A stretch of DNA of 64,000 bases from Comamonadaceae bacterium. Its GTDB lineage: Bacteria > Pseudomonadota > Gammaproteobacteria > Burkholderiales > Burkholderiaceae_C. The stretch spans positions 62,001-126,000 of the forward strand of contig CANFOQ010000001.1 in the NCBI GenBank assembly GCA_947448745.1. Reading direction: 5' to 3'. Of the stretch, positions 20,786 through 29,300 are shown one piece after another (the first letter of the stretch is position 1; each line of letters begins with the position of its first letter). The translations under genes and the position numbers were made by a program. Below the pieces are notes generated by a model. It did no database searches and had not been told where the DNA came from. It worked only from the letters and a program-made list of their open reading frames with translations.

Positions 20786-21637
20786 TTATCGAATGAAAGG
20801 TTGCGTGAACATGGCCATGGGTTCAAAGGCAGCAGTCAGCAGACCAGCCAAGGCCAAGTAAGGGCCAAAGGGCAAGGCTTGACCGCTTTGCAATTGACCC
20901 CGCACACGCATCACGATGGCCACCAACACGGCCAGCAGCGAGGACACCAGCACCACGCCGGGCAAGGCAAACCAACCCAACCACGCGCCCAGCGCCGCCA
21001 ACAGCTTGAAGTCACCCGCGCCCATGCCTTGCTTGCCCGAAATCAAACCAAACACGGCTTGCACCAACCACAAAAAACCGTAGCCCACAACAGCACCCCA
21101 AAAGCTGTCGTGCAATTTCACCTGGGTCAAGCCGAGTGCCGACACCACCAAGCCCACCCACAACAAAGGCTGCGTCAACGCATCCGGCAACAACATGGTG
21201 TCTGCATCAATCAGGGCCAAGGCCAACAACAAGGTGGCAAAACAAGCCCAGGCCAGCGCTTCAAAAGACAAACCCCAGTGCGCCGCGCAAAAGGCCCACA
21301 TGGCCGCCACCGCCAACTCCACCAAGGGATAACGCATCGATACATGGGCACCGCAATGAGCACAGCGGCCTTTGAGCCACAAGTAGCTGAGCACCGGCAC
21401 GAGATCGCGGGCACGCAAAGGCGTCATGCAACTGGTGCAGTGCGAAGAAGGCGTGGACAAATTGAACACGGGTGCCGTTGACGCTTGACCACTGGCAGTG
21501 GCCAATTCGGCTTCCCACTCACGTTGCATCATGACCGGCAAACGCCAGACCACCACGTTCAGAAAACTGCCGAACTGCAAGCCCAACAAAGCGGCCACGG
21601 ACATCCAAAGCACAGGGTGGTTTTGCAACAAGTCCAT
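20786..21637 (-). CDS. pilD: Type IV prepilin peptidase / N-methyltransferase
   Basis: An inner-membrane aspartic protease that cleaves and N-methylates type IV prepilins and type II secretion pseudopilins. It has 283 residues from ATG 21637, two bases after the livF stop. The N-terminal GLQFGSFLNVVVWRLP and the cytoplasmic zinc-binding loop with two CxxC pairs (CTSCMTPLRARD, GRCAHCGAHVSMRYP) are intact. So are both catalytic Asp sites, LALIDADTMLLPDAL and MGAGDFKLLAALGAWLG. About eight membrane segments are visible. Pilus genes normally accompany pilD (pilB, pilC), but here it sits between an ABC importer and a catabolic operon. Confidence 0.93.
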   Translation of the reverse strand: MDLLQNHPVLWMSVAALLGLQFGSFLNVVVWRLPVMMQREWEAELATASGQASTAPVFNLSTPSSHCTSCMTPLRARDLVPVLSYLWLKGRCAHCGAHVSMRYPLVELAVAAMWAFCAAHWGLSFEALAWACFATLLLALALIDADTMLLPDALTQPLLWVGLVVSALGLTQVKLHDSFWGAVVGYGFLWLVQAVFGLISGKQGMGAGDFKLLAALGAWLGWFALPGVVLVSSLLAVLVAIVMRVRGQLQSGQALPFGPYLALAGLLTAAFEPMAMFTQPFIR

Positions 21638-21639
21638 GT

Positions 21640-22353
21640 TCAAGCTTTCTTGTGTGAAATGCCCAGCAAGCGGTCCAGCAAGGCGGATTGGCTCAGCAGC
21701 TCATTGGCTGGCCCGGTGTGGATGACGCGACCTTGGTCCAGCACCACCGCTTGGTGGCTGATGGCCAAGATGGCTTGCGGGTGTTGCTCGACGATGATGG
21801 CCGACAAGCCTTCTTCGCGGGTGATGCGGGCAATGGCACGCAACAACTCTTGCACGATGATGGGCGCCAAGCCTTCCAGCGGCTCATCCAACAACAAGAG
21901 CTTGGGGTTGAGCACCAAGGCCCGACCCACGGCCAACATTTGCTGCTCGCCGCCCGACAACTGGTTGCCCATGTTGCTTTGACGTTCGGCCAAGCGCGGA
22001 AACATCTCGAACACCCGCGCAGGTGTCCAAGCCCCTGGGCGTGCCACGGCGGTGAGGTTTTCCAACACCGTGAGCGATTTGAAAATATCGCGCTCTTGCG
22101 GCACCCAGCCGACACCAGCAGCCGCACGCGCATGAGACGGCAAAGCATGCAAAGCCACGCCATTCAACGTGATGCGACCCGCGTGTTGCCGTGTGGCCCC
22201 CGCGATGGTGTTCATCAAGGTGGTTTTGCCGGTGCCATTGCGTCCCAACAAGGCCAAGGTTTCACCTTGCGCCAAGGACAAAGACAGGTCATGCAAGATG
22301 ACCGCTTCACCGTAACCGGCGCTCAAGGATTCAATGCGCAGCCACTCAGCCAT
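21640..22353 (-). CDS. livF: Branched-chain-type ABC transporter ATPase LivF
   Basis: A cytoplasmic ATPase subunit (237 residues from ATG 22353) of a HAAT-family importer. Walker A is LLGRNGTGKTTLMN, the signature is LSGGEQQMLAVGRAL and Walker B is LLLLDEPLEGLAP. The start lies inside the end of livG (ATGGCTGA, 8-bp overlap); ATG 22365 is an alternative. The importer probably takes up an aromatic acid rather than leucine, because of its position between van and pmd genes. That is inference from context. Confidence 0.9.
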   Translation of the reverse strand: MAEWLRIESLSAGYGEAVILHDLSLSLAQGETLALLGRNGTGKTTLMNTIAGATRQHAGRITLNGVALHALPSHARAAAGVGWVPQERDIFKSLTVLENLTAVARPGAWTPARVFEMFPRLAERQSNMGNQLSGGEQQMLAVGRALVLNPKLLLLDEPLEGLAPIIVQELLRAIARITREEGLSAIIVEQHPQAILAISHQAVVLDQGRVIHTGPANELLSQSALLDRLLGISHKKA

Positions 22354-23104
22354 GGCTGTCTCCATGACCCAAGTACACCTCGCGCACCATCGGGTCGGCA
22401 GCCATTTCAGCAGGCGTGCCCTCAGTGAGCACGGCACCATGGACCAACACCGTCATGCTGCGGGCAAAGCTGAACACCAAGTCCATGTCGTGCTCGATCA
22501 AGACCACGCTCACATCAGCCGGCAAGGCCGCCACGGTTTGCAACAACTCTTCGCGCTCACCTGCGGGCACACCGGCCACCGGCTCGTCAAGCAGCAACAC
22601 GCGTGGCTCACAGGCCAAGGCAATGGCCATCTCAAGCAAACGCCGCTTGCCATAGGCCAATTCATGGGTGTGCTGGTTCATCACCTCGGTGAGGTGAAAC
22701 TGCGCCAGCAGTTGCTCGCAACGCGAGGTCACGTCCGCGCTGCGGCCCAGTACTTGCCACCATTGCCCGCCCTGCCCCAGGTGTTGCGACACCGTCATGG
22801 CCAAGGTTTGCAAAGGTGTCAGGCCTTCAAACAACTGGTTGATTTGAAAGGTGCGCACCAGTCCGCGGCGCACCCGTTGGTGTGGGGCCATGTGGCTGAT
22901 GTCTTCACCCCGCAAACGAATGCGGCCTTCGGTGGGCACCAGCACCCCTGTGAGCAAATTGATGAGGGTGGTTTTGCCTGCGCCATTGGGGCCAATGAGT
23001 GCATGCCGCGCACCACGCGGAATCTGCAAGCTGACATGGTCGGTGGCGGTGATGCCGCCAAAGCGTTTCACCAATCCTTCGCAAGACAAGACGATGTCGT
23101 TCAT
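22346..23104 (-). CDS. livG: Branched-chain-type ABC transporter ATPase LivG
   Basis: The second ATPase subunit (252 residues from ATG 23104, overlapping the livM stop by 4 bp). It carries Walker A ALIGPNGAGKTTLINLLTG, the relaxed signature LAYGKRRLLEMAIALA, and Walker B VLLLDEPVAGVP. The H-loop His is in VVLIEHDMDLVFS. The LivG-type features (RTFQINQLFEGLT and a C-terminal extension with VREVYLG) separate it from LivF. Confidence 0.9.
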   Translation of the reverse strand: MNDIVLSCEGLVKRFGGITATDHVSLQIPRGARHALIGPNGAGKTTLINLLTGVLVPTEGRIRLRGEDISHMAPHQRVRRGLVRTFQINQLFEGLTPLQTLAMTVSQHLGQGGQWWQVLGRSADVTSRCEQLLAQFHLTEVMNQHTHELAYGKRRLLEMAIALACEPRVLLLDEPVAGVPAGEREELLQTVAALPADVSVVLIEHDMDLVFSFARSMTVLVHGAVLTEGTPAEMAADPMVREVYLGHGDSHG

Positions 23105-24057
23105 GCTTTGCGCCCCCAAGTCCATGGACGCAACAAGCGTTCACGGCCCACCAACATCAACAGCACCAAGAAGAGCCCCAACCAAAACGTCCAGTACTGC
23201 GGGGTCCAAGCCGAGATGACGCTGTGAAGAGTTTTGAACACCACCGCACCAATCAAACCACCCCACAACCAACCAGTGCCGCCGATGACCAACATCAGCA
23301 GCACATCGGCCGAGCGGTCAAACCCAAACACATCCAAGGATGCAAAGCCCGTGGTTTGCGCTTGCAAGCCACCGGCCAAACCCGCCAACCCAGCGGCCAA
23401 GGTGTAGACGGCCACCAAACGCGCATGCACCGGAATGCCAATGGCTTGGGCACGCAAGCGGTTGTCGCGAATCGCTTGCAAGCTGTAACCAAAAGGCGAG
23501 TGCACCAAACGGCGCAACACCACAAACACCAAGAGCGTGATACCCAAGGCATACCAAGCCGCTGTTTGACCAAACAAATCAAATTCAAAACGGCCCAACA
23601 CCGGGCCCATGAGCACGCCTTGCAAACCATCGGCACCACCGGTGAGCCAATCGAGTTTGTTGGCCAACTCTTGCAAGAGCAGCGCCACACCCAAAGTAAC
23701 CATGATGCGGGTCAGATCTGAGCCGCGCAACACGCCCAAGCTGCAGACCGCACCCAACAAGGCCGTGACCAACATGGCCACCAACAAGCCGAACAAGGGA
23801 TCGGGGTGCAGATGCTTGGCAAACAAGGCCGCGGTGTAAGCACCCATGCCAAAAAACGCCGCATGGCCCAAAGACACAATGCCGCTGTAGCCCAAAACCA
23901 AATCGAGCGACATGGCGAACAAGGCAATGATGGTGATTTCACTGATGAGCAAAGCGTGCGTGGGCATCAACCACGGCAACGCCAACAAGAGCAACCACAG
24001 GGCGGCTTCCCACCATCGAGGCTTTGCCATTGAGGCCAGGCTGTTTGCCGCACTCAT
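23101..24057 (-). CDS. livM: Branched-chain-type ABC transporter permease LivM
   Basis: An inner-membrane permease with about nine to ten hydrophobic helices, 318 residues from ATG 24057 (overlaps the livH stop by 4 bp). The family stretch DLVLGYSGIVSLGHAAFFGMG near residue 60 and GGTGWLWGGLIGAVVF near the C-terminus are typical of LivM. It pairs with LivH to form the channel of the importer. ATG 24030 (MAKPRWWEA) is a shorter alternative start. Confidence 0.9.
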   Translation of the reverse strand: MSAANSLASMAKPRWWEAALWLLLLALPWLMPTHALLISEITIIALFAMSLDLVLGYSGIVSLGHAAFFGMGAYTAALFAKHLHPDPLFGLLVAMLVTALLGAVCSLGVLRGSDLTRIMVTLGVALLLQELANKLDWLTGGADGLQGVLMGPVLGRFEFDLFGQTAAWYALGITLLVFVVLRRLVHSPFGYSLQAIRDNRLRAQAIGIPVHARLVAVYTLAAGLAGLAGGLQAQTTGFASLDVFGFDRSADVLLMLVIGGTGWLWGGLIGAVVFKTLHSVISAWTPQYWTFWLGLFLVLLMLVGRERLLRPWTWGRKA

Positions 24058-24917
24058 CGGCTGTCTCTCGCAAACAAGCCCTGGGGACGCCACATCAAAA
24101 TGGCAATCATCAGGCTGTACACAATGAACGCGCCCAACTTGGGCACATAGTATTTGCCAGCCACATCGGCAATGCCCAACAGCAAGGCTGCCAGCAAGGG
24201 ACCGGTGAGTGTCGAGGTGCCACCCACGGCCACCACGATCAAAAAGTAAATCATGTACTTGAGTGGGAACATGGGGTCGAGACCCAGTACTTCAGCGCCC
24301 AAAGCACCACCCAAACCGGCCAAGCCCGAGCCCACCGCAAAGGTGCTGAGGAAAATTTTGTTGACATGGATGCCCATGCCCGCCGCCACCCGTTGGTTGT
24401 CCACCGAGGCACGCAGTTGCGCACCAAAGCGGGTGCGCACCAAGAGCAGTTGCAACACGATGGTCAGCACCGCGCAGACGCCAATGATGGCCAAGCGGTA
24501 GTGGCCCATGCCCAATGCACCGTCAAACAGTTCGGTGCGGCCTTTCAAAAAGTCGGGCAGTTGGATCAACTGCTGGGTGGACCCCACAAAGTAGTCCACC
24601 GAGGCCACCGCCATGAAGGTCAGGCCAATGGAAAAAAGCACCTGGTCCAGGTGCGGTTTGTTGTACATGCGGCGGTACAGCGTGGCTTCCATGACAGCCC
24701 CCAGCAAGGCGGTGACCACAAACGCCAACGGCACACACACCAAGAAGGGCAGCCCTGCGTGCTGCATCAACAAGACCGTGGTGTAGCCCCCAGCCATGGC
24801 GAATGCGCCGTGTGCCAGGTTGATGAAGTTCATCAAGCCCAGCGTGACCGCCAAGCCAATCGCCAGGATGAACAACAACATCCCATAGGCCACACCATCG
24901 AAAAGCAGGGTCAGCAT
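24054..24917 (-). CDS. livH: Branched-chain-type ABC transporter permease LivH
   Basis: A permease of 287 residues with eight or so membrane helices. The opening (LLFDGVAYGMLLFILAIGLA, then GLMNFINLAHGAFAM) and VVAVGGTSTLTGPLLAALLLG are LivH signatures. It begins 9 bp after the gene for the binding protein. Together with LivM it forms the translocation path. Confidence 0.9.
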   Translation of the reverse strand: MLTLLFDGVAYGMLLFILAIGLAVTLGLMNFINLAHGAFAMAGGYTTVLLMQHAGLPFLVCVPLAFVVTALLGAVMEATLYRRMYNKPHLDQVLFSIGLTFMAVASVDYFVGSTQQLIQLPDFLKGRTELFDGALGMGHYRLAIIGVCAVLTIVLQLLLVRTRFGAQLRASVDNQRVAAGMGIHVNKIFLSTFAVGSGLAGLGGALGAEVLGLDPMFPLKYMIYFLIVVAVGGTSTLTGPLLAALLLGIADVAGKYYVPKLGAFIVYSLMIAILMWRPQGLFARDSR

Positions 24918-24926
24918 GTGTGCGGC

Positions 24927-26096
24927 TTACTTGGCTTTGCCGGGGTCTTTCATGTCTTTGATGACATCAAACTCCACGTTGTAAAGCTGGCCATCCTTCT
25001 TCTCGACTTTGCGCAAGTAGATGTTGTGCACCACATCGCGGGTTTGCGCATCAATGAAAATTTGACCACGTGGGCTCTCGAAAATTTGACCCTTCATGGC
25101 CGCCAACAGGGCTTCACCACCACCTTGACCACCCTTGGTGTTTTTCAAGGCTTCATAAATGACGCGCATGCCGTCATAGCCACCCACGGCCATGAAGTTG
25201 GGGCGCAAACCGTTGTTGGCTTTCTTGAAGGCTTCCACAAATTTTTTGTTGAGCGCTGAAGGATGGGCTGCGGAATAGTGGTGCGCGGTGACCACGCCCA
25301 AAGCACCATCGCCCATGTCATTGAGTTGATCGTCGTCGGTCAAGTCGCCGGTGCCAATCAGTTTGATGCCGGCCTTGTCCATGCCGCGCTCTAAGAATTG
25401 CTTCATCACGGCCGCACCGGCACCGGAGGGCACAAACACAAACAAAGCATCGGGTTTCAAGTCACGCACTTTTTGCAAAAACGGGGCGAAGTCGGGGTTG
25501 CGCAAAGGCACACGCAGGCTTTCCACCACTTGGGCGCTGTTGAGTTGCATGCGTTCTTTGAAGAAGCGTTCAGCGTCAATGCCGGGGCCGTAATCGCTCA
25601 CCAAAGTGACCACGCGTTTGATGCCATTTTTAGGGGCCCAGTCGCCCATGGCGACCGCACACTGCGGCAAGGTGAAACTGGTGCGCACGATGAACGGCGA
25701 GGCTTCGGTGATGGTGGACGTGGCCGCAGCCATCACCACCATCGGGGTTTTCGATTGCGTGGCAATCGGCGCGGTGGCCAAGGCCAGGGGTGTCAATCCA
25801 AAGCCGCTGAGGGCACCCACCTTCTCGTTCACCACCAACTCTTGCGCAATGCGTTTGGTGGCGTCCGGCACGCCGCCGTCGTCTTTGACGATGAGTTCAA
25901 TTTTGCGGCCGGCCACTTTGTCGCCGTTTTGCGCCATGAACAAACGGGCAGCTGCCTCGATTTGTTTGCCCGTGCTGGCCGATTGGCCGGTCATGGGCAG
26001 GATCAGGCCAATTTTGAAGGCCTCTTGCGCTTGCACCGCAGGGGCAGCGATGGACAAAAACAAACCGAAACAGGCAGCGAGCAAACGTGTATTCAT
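24927..26096 (-). CDS. livK: Periplasmic ABC substrate-binding protein (LivK type)
   Basis: A periplasmic binding-fold type I receptor of 389 residues. Residues 1-23 form a signal peptide (cleavage after AVQA, mature QEAFKIGLILPMTGQSAS). The protein has the two-lobe pattern of aromatic- or amino-acid-binding Peripla_BP_6 proteins (KIELIVKDDGGVPDATKRIA, GYDGMRVIYEALKNT). It begins a transcription unit 89 bp downstream of vanR, followed by livHMGF. Given vanA upstream and pmd genes downstream, vanillate, protocatechuate or a hydroxycinnamate is a likely ligand; this is not proven by sequence. Confidence 0.88.
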   Translation of the reverse strand: MNTRLLAACFGLFLSIAAPAVQAQEAFKIGLILPMTGQSASTGKQIEAAARLFMAQNGDKVAGRKIELIVKDDGGVPDATKRIAQELVVNEKVGALSGFGLTPLALATAPIATQSKTPMVVMAAATSTITEASPFIVRTSFTLPQCAVAMGDWAPKNGIKRVVTLVSDYGPGIDAERFFKERMQLNSAQVVESLRVPLRNPDFAPFLQKVRDLKPDALFVFVPSGAGAAVMKQFLERGMDKAGIKLIGTGDLTDDDQLNDMGDGALGVVTAHHYSAAHPSALNKKFVEAFKKANNGLRPNFMAVGGYDGMRVIYEALKNTKGGQGGGEALLAAMKGQIFESPRGQIFIDAQTRDVVHNIYLRKVEKKDGQLYNVEFDVIKDMKDPGKAK

Positions 26097-26185
26097 GAAT
26101 CAACTCCGGGGGACGGGACGGGTGAGCTTAACTGAGCGGTAGCGACAAAGAAAAAATCAATTCTAGGGTGGCACCACAAGGCATT

Positions 26186-26953
26186 TCAGCGCTTGCGGCG
26201 GATCAAACGGACGGTGGACAAGCCTTGCAACTCGGGGCTGCGCATGGCTTGGCTCAAATTGCGTTGGGCCAAGCGGGAGTGCTCGCGCATGATGGCCTCG
26301 GCGCGGCCACCTTCGCGGTGTTCAATCGCCGACAACACTTGGCGGTGCTGGTCTTGCGCAATGATCAACATGTCGCGGGCTTGCGGTGAATTGGCTTGGG
26401 CGATCACAAAACCAGACGGGGACGCGAATGGCAAACCAATCACGCGCTCCAATTCGCGGCGCACCACTTCGCTGTCGGTCATCTCGGCCAACAAGGCGTG
26501 GAACTGCTCGTTTTCAGCGACATACGCGCTGAAGGCCTCGTCGTTCAAGCTGTCTTGCGCCAGCAGTTGGTCGATGCGGTCCAGGCAGGCGCGGGCATCG
26601 TTGAGCACCACGGTCGAGCAACCGCGCTCGGCCGCCATGCGCGCGGCCAAGCCTTCCAGCGTGCCGCGCAACTCGATCGCATCCGAGGCATCGCGCTCGG
26701 TGAAGGTGGGCACGGCGTAGCCGCCATTCGCCAATGATTCGAGCAAGCCTTCTTGCTCCAGCTTCATCAAGGCGGTGCGGATGGGCGTTCTGGAGACGCC
26801 CAATTTGTCCACCAACGTGAGTTCGGCAATGCGAGCCCCAGCCGGCAACTCACCCGCCAAAATCATTTCACGCAAACGCAGTTGCGCCCGCACCGCCTGC
26901 GAATGGCCGGGGTGGTCGGGACTGCTGAGGCTTTGGGTTTCTGCCTGACTCAT
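26186..26953 (-). CDS. vanR: GntR/FadR-family regulator, VanR-like
   Basis: A regulator of 255 residues: winged helix at about residues 20-85 (LRLREMILAGELPAGARIAE, then LGVSRTPIRTALMKLEQEGL) and a C-terminal FCD ligand-binding domain with the Asp/His metal-ligand pattern. Its ATG overlaps the end of vanA by 4 bp, so the two are co-transcribed. VanR proteins repress vanillate demethylase genes and release them with vanillate. The TGTATACA palindrome just upstream of vanA fits a FadR-type operator. Assignment to vanillate rests on the linkage to vanA. Confidence 0.8.
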   Translation of the reverse strand: MSQAETQSLSSPDHPGHSQAVRAQLRLREMILAGELPAGARIAELTLVDKLGVSRTPIRTALMKLEQEGLLESLANGGYAVPTFTERDASDAIELRGTLEGLAARMAAERGCSTVVLNDARACLDRIDQLLAQDSLNDEAFSAYVAENEQFHALLAEMTDSEVVRRELERVIGLPFASPSGFVIAQANSPQARDMLIIAQDQHRQVLSAIEHREGGRAEAIMREHSRLAQRNLSQAMRSPELQGLSTVRLIRRKR

Positions 26954-28047
26954 GCCAAGGCCCTGATGGGAATGGTGCCGCCAACGGGGCTGTCCTGGTG
27001 GGCCACCATGGCCTCAATCAAACGCCGCGCATGCACCGCGCCTGCATCGATGTTGAGGTTGTGAAAGCTTTGTTCGGGGTGGTCGTCGATGGCGCGTTGC
27101 TGCGCCTCCAGGATGGCTTCATCCTCGCGAAAGATGCGGGTCACGCCTTCGCGCAATTGGTGCGTCACCGCCTGTTCACCCAGTCGGTAATTGCGGGCGA
27201 AGGCCCAAAAATAATGGCAGCTGCCATCGGTTTCGGGCGTGATGGTGTTGAGCACAAAGCCATTCACGCCGTGGCTGCGGTCCCCTGGGTGGCCGTCGTG
27301 CGGCACCGCACCCGAGCCCGCAGGTGCCACGCCCACATCGATGGTGACGGTGCAAGGCGCTTCAAAACGGATGATTTGCCAGCGGTCCACCAAGCCCTTG
27401 TGTTGCCGCGCTTGCTGAATTTGGCTGGCCCAAAACGGCGGCGCTTCCACTCCTTCCATCCAACGCGTGACGGTGACGTGCTTGGCATCTTGGGTCACCT
27501 GAAACGGTGCTTCCACCACGGCCTCGTTGCCGATGCTGGAGCCGTGCACATAGGTTTCGTGCGTCAGGTCCATCAGGTTGTCGATGACCAAACGGTAGTC
27601 GCATTGGACATTGATCAACTTGCCGTCCGCCGCCCATTCGGGGTCGTGGTTCCAGTGCATATCAGGCACCAAAGCGGGGTCGGCCAGGGCCGGGTCGCCC
27701 ATCCACAACCAAATGAAACGGTGTTTTTCCACCAAGGGGTAGCTGCGCACACAGGCTTTGGCATTGAGCTTTTGCAAGCTGGGCATGCGCACACACTGGC
27801 CTTGCGGGTTGTAAACCAGACCGTGGTAGCCGCAGACCACGTCGTCCCCCTCCAAGCGGCCCAAGGACAAAGGCAGCAAGCGGTGCCAGCAAGCGTCTTG
27901 CAAAGCGACAGCTTGTCCGTCGGTTTGACGGTAAAGCACCAATTTCTGCTTGCAAATGGTGCGTGCCAGCAGGCTGCGGCCGACCTCCACGTCGTAGGCG
28001 GCGGCGTACCAAGCGTTCAGAGGAAAAGCGGGAACATCGGTTTTCAT
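26950..28047 (-). CDS. vanA: Vanillate O-demethylase oxygenase subunit-like Rieske protein
   Basis: A Rieske non-haem iron oxygenase of 365 residues from ATG 28047 (MKTDVPAFPLNAWYAAAYDV). The N-terminal Rieske centre is ALQDACWHRLLPLSLGR with CGYHGLVYN. The catalytic domain has the 2-His-1-Asp site in VIDNLMDLTHETYVHGSSIG. This is the VanA/DdmC architecture, which removes a methoxy methyl group as formaldehyde. The expected ferredoxin-reductase partner gene vanB is not adjacent or anywhere in this window. Downstream vanR and the nearby protocatechuate pathway support vanillate as the substrate; other methoxybenzoates are possible. Confidence 0.82.
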   Translation of the reverse strand: MKTDVPAFPLNAWYAAAYDVEVGRSLLARTICKQKLVLYRQTDGQAVALQDACWHRLLPLSLGRLEGDDVVCGYHGLVYNPQGQCVRMPSLQKLNAKACVRSYPLVEKHRFIWLWMGDPALADPALVPDMHWNHDPEWAADGKLINVQCDYRLVIDNLMDLTHETYVHGSSIGNEAVVEAPFQVTQDAKHVTVTRWMEGVEAPPFWASQIQQARQHKGLVDRWQIIRFEAPCTVTIDVGVAPAGSGAVPHDGHPGDRSHGVNGFVLNTITPETDGSCHYFWAFARNYRLGEQAVTHQLREGVTRIFREDEAILEAQQRAIDDHPEQSFHNLNIDAGAVHARRLIEAMVAHQDSPVGGTIPIRALA

Positions 28048-28170
28048 GGATACCGAGTGTATACAAAAAACCAATAATTCAACATTAAACTGGTGTTTTC
28101 ACTGATATTTTGTCAATTCTGTATACCTGCGCTCGGGTTAGCATTCAGTCCTACTCAACATGGAGCCCAC
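28048..28170. promoter_or_regulatory. Divergent vanA / metE-like control region with two TGTATAC sites
   Basis: This A/T-rich 123-bp spacer separates vanA (minus) from the MetE-like gene (plus). The perfect palindrome TGTATACA lies at 28058-28065, only 10 bp upstream of the vanA start. A second TGTATAC lies at 28120-28126, 62 bp away. FadR-type GntR proteins, including VanR, bind TTGTATACAA-like sequences, so these are good candidates for VanR operators controlling both directions. A GGAG at 28161-28164 is the ribosome-binding site of the plus-strand gene. Confidence 0.65.
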
Positions 28171-29289
28171 ATGACCGTTCCCCACATCCCCGCCCGCTAC
28201 GACCACGTGGGCAGCTTTTTGCGCCCCGCCTACCTGTTGGAAGCCCGTGAACAAAAGGCCAAGGGGCAGATCACGCCCGAGCAACTGCGCCTCGTGGAAG
28301 ACAAGGCCATCACGGAGATTGTGAAGTTCCAAGAGGACGTGGGCCTGAAGTCCATCACCGACGGCGAGTTTCGCCGCACCTATTTCCACATCGACTTCTT
28401 AGAGCAAATGGGTGGCGTGAAAACCGACATCCCCGTCACCATTGAGCGACCAGACGGCACGCAAGAACTGGCGCCGCCGGTGATTCGCGTGATCGACAAA
28501 GTGCGCCATGTGAAAGACATCCAACTGGCCGACTTCAATTATTTGAAATCCCAGATTGCCCACGGCAGCACGCCCAAGGTGACCATCCCCTCGCCCACCA
28601 TGCTGCATTTCCGTGGTGGCCGCGCGGGCATCAGCAAAGACGCCTACCCCGAACTCGACCCCGCGTTTTATGACGACGTGGCCAAAGCCTACGGCGATGA
28701 ACTGCGTTCACTGTCTGCCGCGGGTTGCAACTATGTGCAAATGGACGACACCAACCTGGCCTATTTGTGCGACGACAAAATGCGCGAAGCCGCCCGTGCC
28801 CGGGGCGACGACCCCAACGAATTGCCGCACCGCTACGCCGCCTTCATCAACAAAGTGGTGGCTCAAAAGCCCGCCGGCATGACCTTGGCCATGCACTTGT
28901 GCCGGGGCAACTTCAAAAGCACCCACGCGGCTGCCGGCAACTACGAACCTGTGGCCGAAGCCTTGCTGTCCGAGATGAACATCGACGCCTATTTCTTGGA
29001 ATACGACGACGACCGCAGCGGCGACTTCCGCCCCCTGCGTTTCTTGGCCAAAGACAAGTTGGTGGTGCTGGGCTTGGTGACCACCAAGTTTGGCGCGATG
29101 GAAAGCAAAGACAGCTTGAAACGCCGCATTGACGAAGCCGCCAAGTACGCGCCGTTGGCCCAGCTGGCGCTGTCACCCCAGTGCGGTTTTTCCAGCACCG
29201 TGCATGGCAACAACATCGCGGTGGAAGATCAGCGCAGCAAGTTGCGCTTGGTGGTGGAGACCGCGCAAGAGGTGTGGGGCGACCTCTAA
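28171..29289 (+). CDS. Core MetE-like (cobalamin-independent) methyltransferase
   Basis: A 372-residue single-barrel protein related to the C-terminal half of MetE (YxjG/YxjH-type). It starts MTVPHIPARYDHVGSFLRPA. All four zinc ligands known from MetE are present: His242 and Cys244 (AMHLCRGN), Glu277 (FLEYDDD) and Cys338 (SPQCGFSS). The N-terminal folate-binding half of full MetE is missing, as in core-MetE proteins that use other methyl donors. It transfers a methyl group to a thiol, possibly homocysteine. It is divergent from vanA across candidate VanR operators, which hints at a link to demethylation; the donor and acceptor are unknown. Confidence 0.8.
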   Translation: MTVPHIPARYDHVGSFLRPAYLLEAREQKAKGQITPEQLRLVEDKAITEIVKFQEDVGLKSITDGEFRRTYFHIDFLEQMGGVKTDIPVTIERPDGTQELAPPVIRVIDKVRHVKDIQLADFNYLKSQIAHGSTPKVTIPSPTMLHFRGGRAGISKDAYPELDPAFYDDVAKAYGDELRSLSAAGCNYVQMDDTNLAYLCDDKMREAARARGDDPNELPHRYAAFINKVVAQKPAGMTLAMHLCRGNFKSTHAAAGNYEPVAEALLSEMNIDAYFLEYDDDRSGDFRPLRFLAKDKLVVLGLVTTKFGAMESKDSLKRRIDEAAKYAPLAQLALSPQCGFSSTVHGNNIAVEDQRSKLRLVVETAQEVWGDL

Positions 29290-29300
29290 GGTCCCAATAA

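Noticed and set aside
19691-21481. 596-residue plus-strand frame over pmdU and pilD
   Set aside because: Antisense shadow; pmdU and pilD on the other strand carry intact family motifs.
23101-26096. Calling livKHMGF a leucine/isoleucine/valine importer
   Set aside because: The family also transports aromatic acids and other substrates; the location between van and pmd genes makes amino-acid specificity doubtful, so only the structural type is named.
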